Below are positions 42,677 to 52,138 of a DNA stretch of 64,000 bases, one piece after another. This DNA comes from Crossiella sp. SN42 (lineage in GTDB: Bacteria > Actinomycetota > Actinomycetes > Mycobacteriales > Pseudonocardiaceae): the NCBI RefSeq assembly GCF_023897065.1, contig NZ_JAMHIV010000003.1:124001-188000 (forward strand), given 5' to 3'. A program made the translations under genes and the position numbers. Under the pieces are notes generated by a model, which was not told the origin of the DNA, searched no databases, and saw nothing but the letters and a program-made list of their open reading frames with translations. Each line of letters begins with the position of its first letter. Within the stretch, counting starts at the first letter, position 1.

Positions 42677-43987
42677 ATGGCGGTTGACCAGACCCGCAGG
42701 GTGAGCAGTCCCGCCGGAATCCTCAGTCTGCTGTTCGCGGCCAACCTGCTCAACTTCTACGACCGGACCATCCCGGCCATCGTGGTCGAGCCGCTCAAGC
42801 TCGAGTTCGCCCTGACCGACACCCACATCGGCCTGCTCAGCGGCGCGTTCACCGTGGTCTACGCGGTCTTCGGGGTGCCACTGGGCAGGCTGGCCGACCG
42901 CACCTCCCGCCGGACCATCCTGGTCACCGGCCTGCTCGCGTGGAGCCTGCTGACCGCGGCCACCGGCCTGGTCGGCGGCTTCATCAGCCTGCTGGTGGTG
43001 CGGATGCTGGTCGGCGTCGGCGAGGCCAGCTTCGCTCCGGCCGCCAACTCCATGCTGGCCGACCTCTACCCGGCCGGACGCCGCGCCCGCGCCACCTCGC
43101 TGCTCCAGCTCGGCCTGCCCTTCGGCCTGGTGCTGGCCTTCTTCACCATCGGACCGATCACCGAGGCCTCCGGCAGCTGGCGCACCGCGTTCTACATCGC
43201 CGCGGTGCCCGGCCTGTTCGTCGCGGCGCTGATGATGTTCATCCGCGAGCCGGCCCGCGGCGCCATGGAGACCGTCGCGCCGCCGCCGGGCGTGCTCGGC
43301 CACGCCTTCCGCCGGGTGCTGCGGATCCGCACGCTGTGGTGGCTGATCGTCGCCGGGATCGGCTCGCAGGTCGCCTCCTACTCGGTGGCCACCTTCAGCG
43401 TGCCGTTGTTCCAGCGCTACTTCGGAACCAGCCTGGCCACCGGCGGCATGCTCACCGGCGTGGTGATCGGGGTGACCGGACTGGCCGGGCTGATCCTGGG
43501 CGGCCGGATCGCCGACCGGGCCAGCCACCACTCACCGGCCGGGCGGGTCTACACCGGCGCGATCGCCCTGCTGCTGGCCGCGCCGCTGACCTTCGCCGCG
43601 CTCTCCCTCGGCCCGGACTCGGTCGGCTGGTTCGTGCTGCTGTTCTCCGCGGGCTGGCTGTTGCAGTACCTGTACTTCACCTCCGTCTACCCGGCGCTGG
43701 CCGACGTGGTCGAGCCCCGGCTGCGGGCGACCGCGGTGTCGGTGTTCTTCGCCGCCTTCTACCTGCTGGGCGGGTTCGCCGGGCCGGTGATCGCCGGTGC
43801 GCTGTCCGACCGGTTCGCCGCGGCGGCGGTCGGCCTGAGCCCGGCGCGGGCCGCGGCCGAGGGACTGAGCCAGAGCCTGCTGATCGTCATCCCGCTGGGG
43901 CTGCTGCTGACCTCGATCGGGCTGTTCGGCGCGGCGCGGAAGGTGACCGCGGACAACGCGCGGATGAAGGCCGAGGCCGGGAAGTAA
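42677..43987 (+). CDS. MFS transporter, spinster-like
   Basis: The 436-residue protein has 12 predicted helices. It shows NLLNFYDRTIPAIVVEPLK and the loop motif GRLADRTSRRTIL between helices 2 and 3, as in MFS of the spinster/organic-solute group. ATG 42677 follows GGAGGAG; an earlier ATG at 42638 has none. Its divergent TetR neighbour suggests an inducible efflux function. The substrate cannot be told from sequence. Confidence 0.85.
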   Translation: MAVDQTRRVSSPAGILSLLFAANLLNFYDRTIPAIVVEPLKLEFALTDTHIGLLSGAFTVVYAVFGVPLGRLADRTSRRTILVTGLLAWSLLTAATGLVGGFISLLVVRMLVGVGEASFAPAANSMLADLYPAGRRARATSLLQLGLPFGLVLAFFTIGPITEASGSWRTAFYIAAVPGLFVAALMMFIREPARGAMETVAPPPGVLGHAFRRVLRIRTLWWLIVAGIGSQVASYSVATFSVPLFQRYFGTSLATGGMLTGVVIGVTGLAGLILGGRIADRASHHSPAGRVYTGAIALLLAAPLTFAALSLGPDSVGWFVLLFSAGWLLQYLYFTSVYPALADVVEPRLRATAVSVFFAAFYLLGGFAGPVIAGALSDRFAAAAVGLSPARAAAEGLSQSLLIVIPLGLLLTSIGLFGAARKVTADNARMKAEAGK

Positions 43988-44080
43988 CGGGCGTCAGCAG
44001 CGGCGGCGAACGTTGTCGGTGCCTGCCCCTAGTGTTCTCCGCAGCTGGAATCAGGTTGCGACAAGGGGGAACGAACGCAC

Positions 44081-46720
44081 ATGGGGGAGATCGTGGCGGA
44101 CCGCGAGCAGGCATGGGCGGTTCCGGAGAGCTGGCGCGAGTACATGCACCCCCGGCGGGGGACCGGCCCCGTGCCGGCGGTGGCGGTGGACCCGGTGCGG
44201 GTCGCCTCCGCGCGCAAGCGGATCGAGGAGCTGGCCGGGGACCTCGCGGTGGTGCTGGCACCCGTGCGGTGCGAGCCGCGCCTGGCCGCGGCGGCCCAGG
44301 CGTACCTGCGCGGCGAACCGGACGCGCTGGGCGCGGCGGCGGTCGCGGAGATCGCCGCCTACCGCGGCGCCTCGTGGCGGGAAGCCGACGGCCTGGTCGC
44401 CTTCGCCGACCTGTGGGCGGAGCAGCACGGCGTGGCCTTCGCGGCCCGCGCGACCAGCGAGCTGACCGATCTCCAGTGCCGGACCACCTCCGTGGAGCCG
44501 GAAGGCTGCTCGCTGAAGGTCGGCGAGGACGAGACCTTCGAGTGGGGCTGGGAGGGCCACGGGATCGCGATCCGGGTGCGCGCGCTGCTGGCCGCCGCGA
44601 CCGAGCCCGAGTACCTGGCCGCGGTCGAGGCGCTGGCCGGGCTCCAGGGCAACGAACGCCGACGGTTGTGCGCCGCCTACCTGGCCCCGACCCGCCGGGA
44701 CTGGGTGGACCGGCTCTGCGTCGAGCTGAGCGCCGGGGCGGAACTGGTCGCCGCCGAGCTGCTGCTCTGCGCGGTGGACTCCGTCGACCAGCTCCGCCTG
44801 CTCGCCGGACACGAGGACGTCCTGCCGAGAGGGCTGGCCCAATCGGACGTGCTGCGCACCGCGGTCGAGGCGGTGGGACCGCCGATCGCGCCGTTCCTCG
44901 GGCGTGTGCTTGACGGCGACGACCTGGCCGCCTACCAGCGCGAGTTCGTCCTCGGGGTGCTGGGCCTGCTGCCCACCGACGAGGCGTTCGAGGTGTTGCT
45001 GGCCAGGCTGGGGCGGAAGCTCGTCGGCGGCGCCCTGCTGGCGGTGATGGAGCGGTACCCGGTGCGCGCGCTGCGCCTGCTGACCAAGGCCGCGGCCGAG
45101 CGGCCGGGTCCCACGCTGGTCGCGGTGCTGGCGAGGATGCAGGCGGTGACCAAACCCGAGCTCGCGGCGGAACTGCCCGCGGAGCTGCGGGCGGTGGTCG
45201 AGGAGGTCCAGCGTGGCCGGATCGCCGACGCACCGGAGGCGGAGCTGCCCCCGGAACTCGTCAGTCCACAGTGGACGAAGGCTCCGAAGGTCGGCGACTG
45301 GGCGGATCCTGTTGTGCTGCCCCAGGTTCTGCTGCGCGACCGGCAGCACGCGCTGTCCGCCGCGGCCGCCCGGCACCTGATCTCGATGCTCGCGCTGAGC
45401 AGTCCCGAAGCGGAGCACCCCGGACTCGACCCGGTCCGGCAGGCCTGCGATCCGGACTCCCTGGCCGAGTTCGCCTGGGCGCTGTTCCAGCGCTGGCGGA
45501 TCGCGGACGCCCCGGCGCGCGACGGCTGGGCGCTGACCGCGCTGGGCAGCCTCGGCGACGACGAGACGGTGCGCAGGCTGGCCCCGGTGGTCCGCGCCTG
45601 GCCGGGGGAGGGCGGGCACGCGCGGGCGGTGACCGGGCTGACCGTGCTGGCCATGATCGGCACCGACGTGGCGCTGGCGCACCTGCACTCGATCTCGCAG
45701 CGGGTGAAGTTCAAGGCGTTGCGCGAGCGGGCGGTGGAGAAGATCGCGGCGGTGGCCGAGGGCCTCGGGCTGAGTTCGGACGAGCTGGCCGACCGCCTGG
45801 TGCCCGACCTCGGCCTTGACCAGCACGGCACGCTGACCCTCGACTACGGCACCCGCACCTTCACCGTGGGCTTCGACGAGCAGCTCAAACCGTTCGTGCT
45901 CGACGCCGGCGGCAAGCGGCTCAAGGACCTGCCCAAGCCCGGCGTGCGCGACGACGCGGAGCTGGCTCCGTTGGCGCACAAGCGATTCGGCGCGTTGAAG
46001 AAGGACGTGCGCACCATCGCCGCGGACCAGATCGTGCGGCTGGAACGGGCGATGACCGGCCAGCGTCGTTGGCGCGCCGAGGAGTTCCACTCCCTGCTGG
46101 CCGGGCATCCGCTGCTCTGGCACCTGGTGCGGCGGCTGGTCTGGCTGGTGGAGCGGGACGGTCTCGTGATCGGCACCTTCCGGCTGACCGAGGACCGCAC
46201 GCTGGCCGACGCCGCCGACGATCCGTTCACCCTGCCCGAGGACGCCAAGGTCGGCATCGCGCACCCGGTGGAGATCCCCGGCCGGCTCGCGCAGTGGGCG
46301 GAGGTCTTCGCCGGCCACGAGATCGTGCAGCCGTTCCCGCAGCTGGGCAGGCCGGTGCACACGCTGACCGACGAAGAGCGCGGCGGCGACCTGCTCGCCC
46401 GGTTCCACGGCGTGGTCGCGCCGGTGGGCAAGGTGCTCGGGCTCCAGCGCCGGGGCTGGGTCAGGGCGGCGGCGCAGGACAACGGCTGGGAGCCGTGGAT
46501 CTCCCGCCCGGTGCCCGGCGGGGCCGTGGTGATGAACCTGGACCCCGGCATCACGGTCGGGATGATCGACATGGACCCGGAGCACCGGATCGAGACCGTG
46601 TGGCTCGGCGACGAACCCGACTGGAGCTACCTCAAGGGGAGGAGCGCGCGGACCTTCGCCGAGCTGGACCCGGTGACCGCCTCCGAGGTGCTGGCCGAAC
46701 TGACCGAGCTCACCACGTGA
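44081..46720 (+). CDS. DUF4132 domain protein
   Basis: The 879-residue soluble protein is rich in Leu/Ala helices through about residue 640, probably HEAT-like repeats. The C-terminal part (about 640-860) has KRFGALKKDVRTIAADQIVR with LERAMTGQRRW, then EEFHSLLAGHPLLWHLVRRL and a final GEVVMNLDPG-like strand region, which fits the DUF4132 family often linked to WGR/MolR-type proteins. No biochemical role is known. It lies alone on its strand. A large reading frame on the opposite strand (44051-46585) is a codon-bias shadow. Confidence 0.75.
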   Translation: MGEIVADREQAWAVPESWREYMHPRRGTGPVPAVAVDPVRVASARKRIEELAGDLAVVLAPVRCEPRLAAAAQAYLRGEPDALGAAAVAEIAAYRGASWREADGLVAFADLWAEQHGVAFAARATSELTDLQCRTTSVEPEGCSLKVGEDETFEWGWEGHGIAIRVRALLAAATEPEYLAAVEALAGLQGNERRRLCAAYLAPTRRDWVDRLCVELSAGAELVAAELLLCAVDSVDQLRLLAGHEDVLPRGLAQSDVLRTAVEAVGPPIAPFLGRVLDGDDLAAYQREFVLGVLGLLPTDEAFEVLLARLGRKLVGGALLAVMERYPVRALRLLTKAAAERPGPTLVAVLARMQAVTKPELAAELPAELRAVVEEVQRGRIADAPEAELPPELVSPQWTKAPKVGDWADPVVLPQVLLRDRQHALSAAAARHLISMLALSSPEAEHPGLDPVRQACDPDSLAEFAWALFQRWRIADAPARDGWALTALGSLGDDETVRRLAPVVRAWPGEGGHARAVTGLTVLAMIGTDVALAHLHSISQRVKFKALRERAVEKIAAVAEGLGLSSDELADRLVPDLGLDQHGTLTLDYGTRTFTVGFDEQLKPFVLDAGGKRLKDLPKPGVRDDAELAPLAHKRFGALKKDVRTIAADQIVRLERAMTGQRRWRAEEFHSLLAGHPLLWHLVRRLVWLVERDGLVIGTFRLTEDRTLADAADDPFTLPEDAKVGIAHPVEIPGRLAQWAEVFAGHEIVQPFPQLGRPVHTLTDEERGGDLLARFHGVVAPVGKVLGLQRRGWVRAAAQDNGWEPWISRPVPGGAVVMNLDPGITVGMIDMDPEHRIETVWLGDEPDWSYLKGRSARTFAELDPVTASEVLAELTELTT

Positions 46721-46763
46721 CCGGCCGGATGTGCGGCGCCCGCCGGCCGAGGAGCTGGCCCGG

Positions 46764-47156
46764 CTACCCGGTCGCGACGCCGGTGGTCGCGGTGATGTGC
46801 GCCGGGAGCTGCTCGTGCCGGTCGCCCACGTTGACCGTGCCGGTCGGCTCGAACATCAGGATCGACGCGCCCTCAGCCGAGGCCGGCCGGTGCTCGACCC
46901 CGCGCGGCACCACGAACACCGAACCCCTCGGCAGCACCACCTCCCGCTCGCTACCGCCCTCGCGCAGTCCGATGCGCAGTTCTCCTTCCAGCACGAGGAA
47001 GAACTCGTCGGTCTCGGCGTGGCTGTGCCAGACGAACTCGCCCTGGACCTTGGCCACGCGGACGTCGTAGTCGTTGACACGGGTCAGGATGCGCGGGCTC
47101 CACAGGTCCTGGAAACCGGCGAGCACGGCGGCGATGGAGATCGAGTCAGTGGTCAT
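46764..47156 (-). CDS. Cupin domain protein
   Basis: The 130-residue single-domain cupin has the first metal motif EFVWHSHAETDEFFLVLEG (His, His, Glu) and the second PRGSVFVVPRGVEHRP (His). The motif spacing is that of mannose-6-phosphate isomerase-like cupins. ATG 47156 is chosen because homologues start just before the IAAVLAGFQDLW segment. It is divergent from the GlxA-type regulator at 47208, which may control it. The long frame above 47156 is a shadow of that regulator gene. Confidence 0.85.
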   Translation of the reverse strand: MTTDSISIAAVLAGFQDLWSPRILTRVNDYDVRVAKVQGEFVWHSHAETDEFFLVLEGELRIGLREGGSEREVVLPRGSVFVVPRGVEHRPASAEGASILMFEPTGTVNVGDRHEQLPAHITATTGVATG

Positions 47157-47207
47157 GAGGTCATCCTGCGGCTGGCCCGCGGCGGGCGGGAGTGCTAGGA
47201 ATCGCGT

Positions 47208-48167
47208 ATGTCGCGTGGATCCTCGCACCGGGTGGTCATGATCGTGGACGCCGGGTCCAACCCGTTCGAGCTGGGCATCGCCACCGAGCTGTTCGGGCTG
47301 CGGCGGCCCGAGCTGGCGCGGCCCTGGTACGAGTTCGCGCTGTGCGCGGCCGAACCGTCGGTGCCGATGCACCGGGGCATGTTCACCCTCTCCGGCGTGG
47401 CCACCCTGGACGCGGCCGAGGCCGCGGACACCGTGATCGTGCCCAACCGGCCCGATCCGGAGGCCGGGGCAGCACCCGCGGTGCTGGCCGCGGTGCGGCG
47501 GGCCGCGGCCCGCGGGGCCAGGCTGGTCAGCTTCTGCACCGGGGCGTTCGTGCTGGCCGAGGCCGGGGTGCTGGACGGGCGGACGGCGACCACGCACTGG
47601 CGGTGGGCCGAGCAGTTCACCGCGCGGTTCCCGGCGGTGCGGCTGGCGCCGGACGTGCTCTACGTGGCCGACGGCAACGTGTTCACCGCGGCGGGCAGCG
47701 CGGCCGCGCTGGACCTCGGGCTGCACCTGATCCGCGCCGACCACGGCGCGGAGATCGCCAACGCGGTCAGTCGCAGGCTGGTCTTCGCCGCGCACCGGGA
47801 CGGCGGGCAGCGGCAGTTCGTGGAGCGGCCGGTGGCCGAGGTGCCCGATGTCTCGCTGGCCCCGGTGCTGGCCTGGGCGCAGGCGCGGCTGGACACCCCG
47901 CTGACCGTGGCCGACCTGGCCGCGCGGGCGGCGGTCAGCCAGGCCACGCTGCACCGGCGGTTCCAGGCGGAGCTGGGCACCACGCCGCTGGCCTGGCTGA
48001 CCGGGGAGCGGGTGGCGCTGGCCTGCCGGTTGATCGAACGCGGTGAGCTGCGGCTGGATCGGGTGGCCGAAGCCAGCGGGCTGGGCTCGGCCTCGAACCT
48101 GCGGGTCAAGCTACGGCGGCAGACCGGGCTGACGCCAACCGCGTACCGGCGACGGTTCGCCTCCTGA
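47208..48167 (+). CDS. GlxA-type AraC regulator with DJ-1/PfpI domain
   Basis: The 319-residue protein has an N-terminal DJ-1/PfpI-like domain (about 5-175, with the nucleophile-elbow-like SFCTGAFVLAEAG) and a C-terminal AraC HTH pair (about 215-315: LTVADLAARAAVSQATLHRR and RVAEASGLGSASNLRVKLRR). Such regulators sense small molecules. The target is probably the divergent cupin gene (inference). Confidence 0.9.
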   Translation: MSRGSSHRVVMIVDAGSNPFELGIATELFGLRRPELARPWYEFALCAAEPSVPMHRGMFTLSGVATLDAAEAADTVIVPNRPDPEAGAAPAVLAAVRRAAARGARLVSFCTGAFVLAEAGVLDGRTATTHWRWAEQFTARFPAVRLAPDVLYVADGNVFTAAGSAAALDLGLHLIRADHGAEIANAVSRRLVFAAHRDGGQRQFVERPVAEVPDVSLAPVLAWAQARLDTPLTVADLAARAAVSQATLHRRFQAELGTTPLAWLTGERVALACRLIERGELRLDRVAEASGLGSASNLRVKLRRQTGLTPTAYRRRFAS

Positions 48168-48266
48168 TCGTTTGTCAACGGGTTCACGCACCGATGAAAC
48201 CGTTGTCCCACAGCGGTTCCGCCTGGCTATGTTCGGGATGATTCCGCTGTCTTCCGGGAGGACTCC

Positions 48267-48545
48267 ATGCGTTCCTTCAAGCTCTTCGCCGGCGCTTCGG
48301 TGCTCGCGCTCTCCGCCGCCGGGCTGTTCGCGGCGCCGGCCAGCGCGGCCCCGTGCGGCTACTCCGAGAGCGGCAACGACGGCCTGTACAACCACTGCCC
48401 CTATGACCAGGACATGATCGAGGTCTACATCGACTACCACAACGGCTCGAAGGGGCAGACCTGCGTGCGCACCGGCACGACCCGGATCGGCGACGCCGAC
48501 AAGATCTACTTCGCCTGGTCGAACCGGACCATCTGCCGCGTCTGA
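48267..48545 (+). CDS. Small exported protein, DUF6355-like
   Basis: The 92-residue product has a Sec signal peptide (cleavage after PASAA at about residue 28) and a mature chain of about 64 residues beginning PCGYSESGNDGLYNHC, with four Cys likely in two disulfides. The CGY-ES...YNHC start is that of DUF6355 proteins annotated near natural-product genes. The function is unknown. A strong hairpin follows. Confidence 0.75.
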   Translation: MRSFKLFAGASVLALSAAGLFAAPASAAPCGYSESGNDGLYNHCPYDQDMIEVYIDYHNGSKGQTCVRTGTTRIGDADKIYFAWSNRTICRV

Positions 48546-48554
48546 CACCTGCGG

Positions 48555-48590
48555 GGGAGCCGGTTCCCGCTGAGGTGGGAACCGGCTCCC
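48555..48590. terminator. Strong hairpin terminator
   Basis: Perfect 14-bp arms GGGAGCCGGTTCCC (48555-48568) and GGGAACCGGCTCCC (48577-48590) enclose an 8-nt loop just after the DUF6355-like gene. No T tract follows. Confidence 0.75.
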
Positions 48591-48638
48591 GCCGCGCCCG
48601 GACACCCTGGTGGTGACCAACACCGAGGGGGAGTCAGG

Positions 48639-49058
48639 ATGATCGGCGTGATGGTGGTGGCGGCGCTGGTGGCGCTGCCGGGAGTGCCCGCGGACACCGC
48701 GACGGTGGCCGGGACGGCCAAGATCCGGTTGTCGGACCCGGTCAGCGAGTTCGAGCTCGACCTGCGGGGCACGACATTCCGGATGGCGCACCACTACCAA
48801 GGGGAGAGTGGCTGGCTGACCGCGACCGTGGACTGCGTGCGGACCGGCGGGCCGGTGGGTGTGGTGACCGGGGTGGTGGACCGGGTGCACGGGATCGGGC
48901 ACATCGCGCCGGGGGACCGGTTCAGCCTCAGCGTGCTCGACCGCGGCCGCCGCGACCTGGTGGGCATGGCCTGGCAGGCGGAGGCGGCGCGCTGCCTCGG
49001 ACCGGCGCCGGGCACCGCGATCACCAGCGGCGACCTGCGGGTGCGCGGCCCGGGCTAG
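48639..49058 (+). CDS. Exported protein of unknown function
   Basis: The 139-residue protein has a short signal peptide (MIGVMVVAALVALPGVPADT) and a beta-rich mature part with two Cys (TVDCVRTG, EAARCLGP). No family was recognised. The ribosome site GAGGGGGAGTCAGG precedes it. It is 11 bases from the AfsR-like gene that follows and could share its transcript. Confidence 0.6.
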   Translation: MIGVMVVAALVALPGVPADTATVAGTAKIRLSDPVSEFELDLRGTTFRMAHHYQGESGWLTATVDCVRTGGPVGVVTGVVDRVHGIGHIAPGDRFSLSVLDRGRRDLVGMAWQAEAARCLGPAPGTAITSGDLRVRGPG

Positions 49059-49069
49059 ACTCCGGTGCC

Positions 49070-52000
49070 ATGGGGGCGGAGCTGGTGCTGCTGTCGCGGA
49101 TCTCCTTCCGCGGCAACGTGATCACCGGCCCCCGCCTGCACGCGCTGCTGGCCCTGTTGGCCGAGGACCTGCGCGCCGGGTGCGGCACCGGGCGGCTGGT
49201 CGAAGGCCTGTGGCCGGAGGCGCGGCCCGAGCACCCGGTGAAAGCGGTGCAGATCCTCATCTCCCGCGCGCGGGCCCAGCTGGGTTCGGAGGTCATCGCC
49301 AGCACCCCGACCGGCTACCGGCTCACGCTGGCCGAACAACAGGTGGACGCGACCGCGCTGGCGGCCGCCGCGGCCGAGGCGCAGCGGTCGGCGCGCGCGG
49401 GGGAGCACCTGGCCGCGCTGGCCGCGGCGGAGGCTGGAATCGCGCTGTGCCAAGGGATCGAGCCCGCCGCCGGGGAGGATCCGGTGGCCCGGCTGCGCGC
49501 GCGGCTGGCCGGGCTGGGCCCGGACCTGGCGCGGATCAGGGCGCTCGCGCTGGCGCGGCTGGGCAGGCACGCCGAGGCGGTCGGACCGCTGGCGGCACTG
49601 GCCGAGGAGCGGCCGCGGGATGAGGAGCTGCTGGCGGAGCTGTTGCGCGCCGAGGCGGCCACCGCCGGACCCTCGGCCGCGCTGGAGCGGTTCGAGCGGT
49701 ACCGGCAGTCGCTGCGCGCCGAGCTGGGGGCTGATCCCGGCGAGCCGCTGCGGCAGGCCCACCGTGAGTTGTTGCAGGCTACCCAGCCCGCGGTGCGCCG
49801 GGGCGTGCCGGAGGAGCCGAACCCGTTGCTGGGCCGGGAAGAGGACCTGCGGCGGGTGGCCGAACTGCTGCGCAGGTCCAGGGTGACCTCGATCGTCGGC
49901 ACCGGCGGTCTCGGCAAGACCAGGCTGGCGCACGCGGTGAGCCGGGCCCCCGAACACCGCCTGGTGCACCTGGTGGAGCTGGCTGGGATCGGCGCGGACG
50001 AGGAGGTCGCGCCCGCCGTGGCCGCCGAGCTGGGCGCGGACCTCGGCGACCCGGTCCGCGGGCTGGCCAGGGTCCTGGCCGGTGGCGCGCTGCTGGTGCT
50101 GGACAACTGCGAGCACGTGGTGCGCGGCGCGGCCGAGCTGGTCAGGGCCCTGGTCGCGCTGACCCCGGAACTGCGCGTGCTGACCACCTCGCGCACCCCG
50201 CTCGGCCTGTCCTCCGAGGCGGTCTACCCGCTGCCGGAGCTGAGCCCCTCGGCCACCGTGGAGCTGTTCACCCAGCGGGCCAGGGCCGCCCGCCCCGAGG
50301 TCGAGCTGCCCGCGGACACCGTGGCCGAGCTGTGCCGCCGCCTGGACGGGCTGCCGCTGGCCGTGGAACTGGCCGCGGCCAGGGTGCGGCTGCTCTCGGT
50401 GGCCCAGATCGCGCGGCGGCTGGACGACCGGTTCTCCTTGCTGGCAGGCGGTTCCCGGGACGCGCCGCCCCGGCACCACACCCTGCGCGCGGCCCTGGAG
50501 TGGAGCTGGGCGCTGCTGGCACCCCAGGGACAGCGGGCTTTGCGGGTGCTGTCGGTGTTCCCCGGCGGGTTCACCGCGGAGAGCGCGGGCAGCCTGCTCG
50601 GCGCGACCGAGGTGCTCGCCGACCTCACCCACCTGGCCGACCAGTCGCTGCTCACGGTGGTGGACACCCCGCTGGGCACCCGGTTCCGGATGCTGGAAGC
50701 CGTCCGCGAGTTCGGCGCGCGGCAGCGGGCGGCAGCAGGGGAGGAGGATGCGGTCACCGCCGGATTCCTGGGCTGGGCAACGGACATCGGCCGGGCCTGG
50801 CACGAGGGCGTCTTCGGCGCGGACCCGCTGACGACCTCCGAACTGATCAGGGCCGAGCACGACAACCTCGCGCACGCCCTGCGCCTGGCCGTGGACCGGG
50901 GCCAGCCCCAGGCGGCGGTCGCGGCCGCCGCGCTGCTGGCCGTTCTCGGCCTGGTGGACAACAACCACCTGCGGATGCTGCGCGCCAGTGACCTGTGCGC
51001 CCCGGTGCTCGCCCGCTACCGCCCGGAGCCGGAGCTGCTGGAGGTCACCCGCACCGCGGCGGTGCTGTGCTCGCTGTTCAACTTCCAGGGCCGCGGCCTG
51101 CGCGCCGGGCGGGCCCTGCTGGCGCTGCGGCGGCTGCCACCGGGACCGCCGGACTCACCGGTGCGGGCCTTCGCCCTGGTGCTGACCAAGTCGGTGGAGA
51201 CCCTGGGCGCGGACGACGAGGTGCTGCGCGAGCTGTGCGAACGCCCGGAACCGCTGCTGGCCGCGGCCGCGGAGTTCATGGCAGGCTACCTGTGGGAGCG
51301 CGACGGCGTGCCGGAGCGGGCGCTGCGCTGCACCGAAGGCATGCTGGCCAAGCTGCCCCCGGACGTGCCACTGCTGCGGATCCTGGCCATGGTGCGCCTG
51401 GCCGAGCTGAACCTGCAGCTGGACCGGGCGCGGACCGCGCTGCGGGAGTCCCAGACCGCGTTGCGGGAACTGGAAGAACTGGGCCTGTCGGCGGACTTCG
51501 TGGGCACCAGGGTCGGCGTGATGCTGGCCAACCTGCACCTGGGCGCGGTGGACGAGGCCGAGCAGTGGCTGCCCCCGGCCGAGGACGCCGAGGCCACCTA
51601 CCAGGAGGCGTTCCGCCTCGGCGTCGGCGGTGCGATCCTGTTGTCCCGCGGCCAGATCGAGGAAGGACTCGCGGTGCTGCGGCGGCTGTCCGGGCCCGCC
51701 TGGTCGGTCTCGCCGGAGAACTGGGCGCTGGAGGCCCAGGGCGTCACGGTGGCCGCGCACGCCCAGCACGGCCGCCTGGACCTGGTGACGGGCCTGACCG
51801 AGACGCTGCCCGCGCGGCTGGCCGAGCTGCTGGCCGTCCCGGTCGGGCCCGCCACCACGGTGGAGGAGTTCCCGGTGTGCGGGGTGCTGCTGGTCGCGCT
51901 GGCCCTGGTGCGGCTGGAGCGCGGGCACCCGGCGGTGGCCGCGCGGATGATCGCGCTGGCCGAACGGTTCCGGTTCTCCCGCGCCTTCCAGCCCACCATG

Positions 52001-52138
52001 ACCGGCGCGCGGATCACCGGCATCGCCGAACGAGCCGACCCGGCCGCCTACCGGCAGGCCCGGCTCGACTACGCGGGCCGCTCGCAACTGGAACTGCAAG
52101 CGGCGGCCCGCGCACTGGTCGAGCTGGTCAGCGGGTGA
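49070..52138 (+). CDS. AfsR/SARP-type regulator with STAND NTPase domain
   Basis: The 1022-residue protein has an N-terminal OmpR-like winged helix (about 1-88; ILISRARAQLGSEVIASTPT and GYRL are SARP landmarks), a BTAD domain (about 90-240), an NB-ARC-like NTPase with Walker A GTGGLGKT (about 277-284) and Walker B LLVLDNCEHV, then TPR-like helical repeats to the end. Such proteins activate nearby secondary-metabolite genes after sensing a signal. The closest biosynthetic-type neighbours are the P450 and the cyclase-fold gene. The start ATG is preceded only by CCGGTGCC. Confidence 0.85.
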   Translation: MGAELVLLSRISFRGNVITGPRLHALLALLAEDLRAGCGTGRLVEGLWPEARPEHPVKAVQILISRARAQLGSEVIASTPTGYRLTLAEQQVDATALAAAAAEAQRSARAGEHLAALAAAEAGIALCQGIEPAAGEDPVARLRARLAGLGPDLARIRALALARLGRHAEAVGPLAALAEERPRDEELLAELLRAEAATAGPSAALERFERYRQSLRAELGADPGEPLRQAHRELLQATQPAVRRGVPEEPNPLLGREEDLRRVAELLRRSRVTSIVGTGGLGKTRLAHAVSRAPEHRLVHLVELAGIGADEEVAPAVAAELGADLGDPVRGLARVLAGGALLVLDNCEHVVRGAAELVRALVALTPELRVLTTSRTPLGLSSEAVYPLPELSPSATVELFTQRARAARPEVELPADTVAELCRRLDGLPLAVELAAARVRLLSVAQIARRLDDRFSLLAGGSRDAPPRHHTLRAALEWSWALLAPQGQRALRVLSVFPGGFTAESAGSLLGATEVLADLTHLADQSLLTVVDTPLGTRFRMLEAVREFGARQRAAAGEEDAVTAGFLGWATDIGRAWHEGVFGADPLTTSELIRAEHDNLAHALRLAVDRGQPQAAVAAAALLAVLGLVDNNHLRMLRASDLCAPVLARYRPEPELLEVTRTAAVLCSLFNFQGRGLRAGRALLALRRLPPGPPDSPVRAFALVLTKSVETLGADDEVLRELCERPEPLLAAAAEFMAGYLWERDGVPERALRCTEGMLAKLPPDVPLLRILAMVRLAELNLQLDRARTALRESQTALRELEELGLSADFVGTRVGVMLANLHLGAVDEAEQWLPPAEDAEATYQEAFRLGVGGAILLSRGQIEEGLAVLRRLSGPAWSVSPENWALEAQGVTVAAHAQHGRLDLVTGLTETLPARLAELLAVPVGPATTVEEFPVCGVLLVALALVRLERGHPAVAARMIALAERFRFSRAFQPTMTGARITGIAERADPAAYRQARLDYAGRSQLELQAAARALVELVSG

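Noticed and set aside
44051-46585. Large minus-strand open frame (844 codons)
   Set aside because: It is antisense to the DUF4132 gene. Its His/Gln/Arg-rich composition is typical of a high-GC shadow frame.
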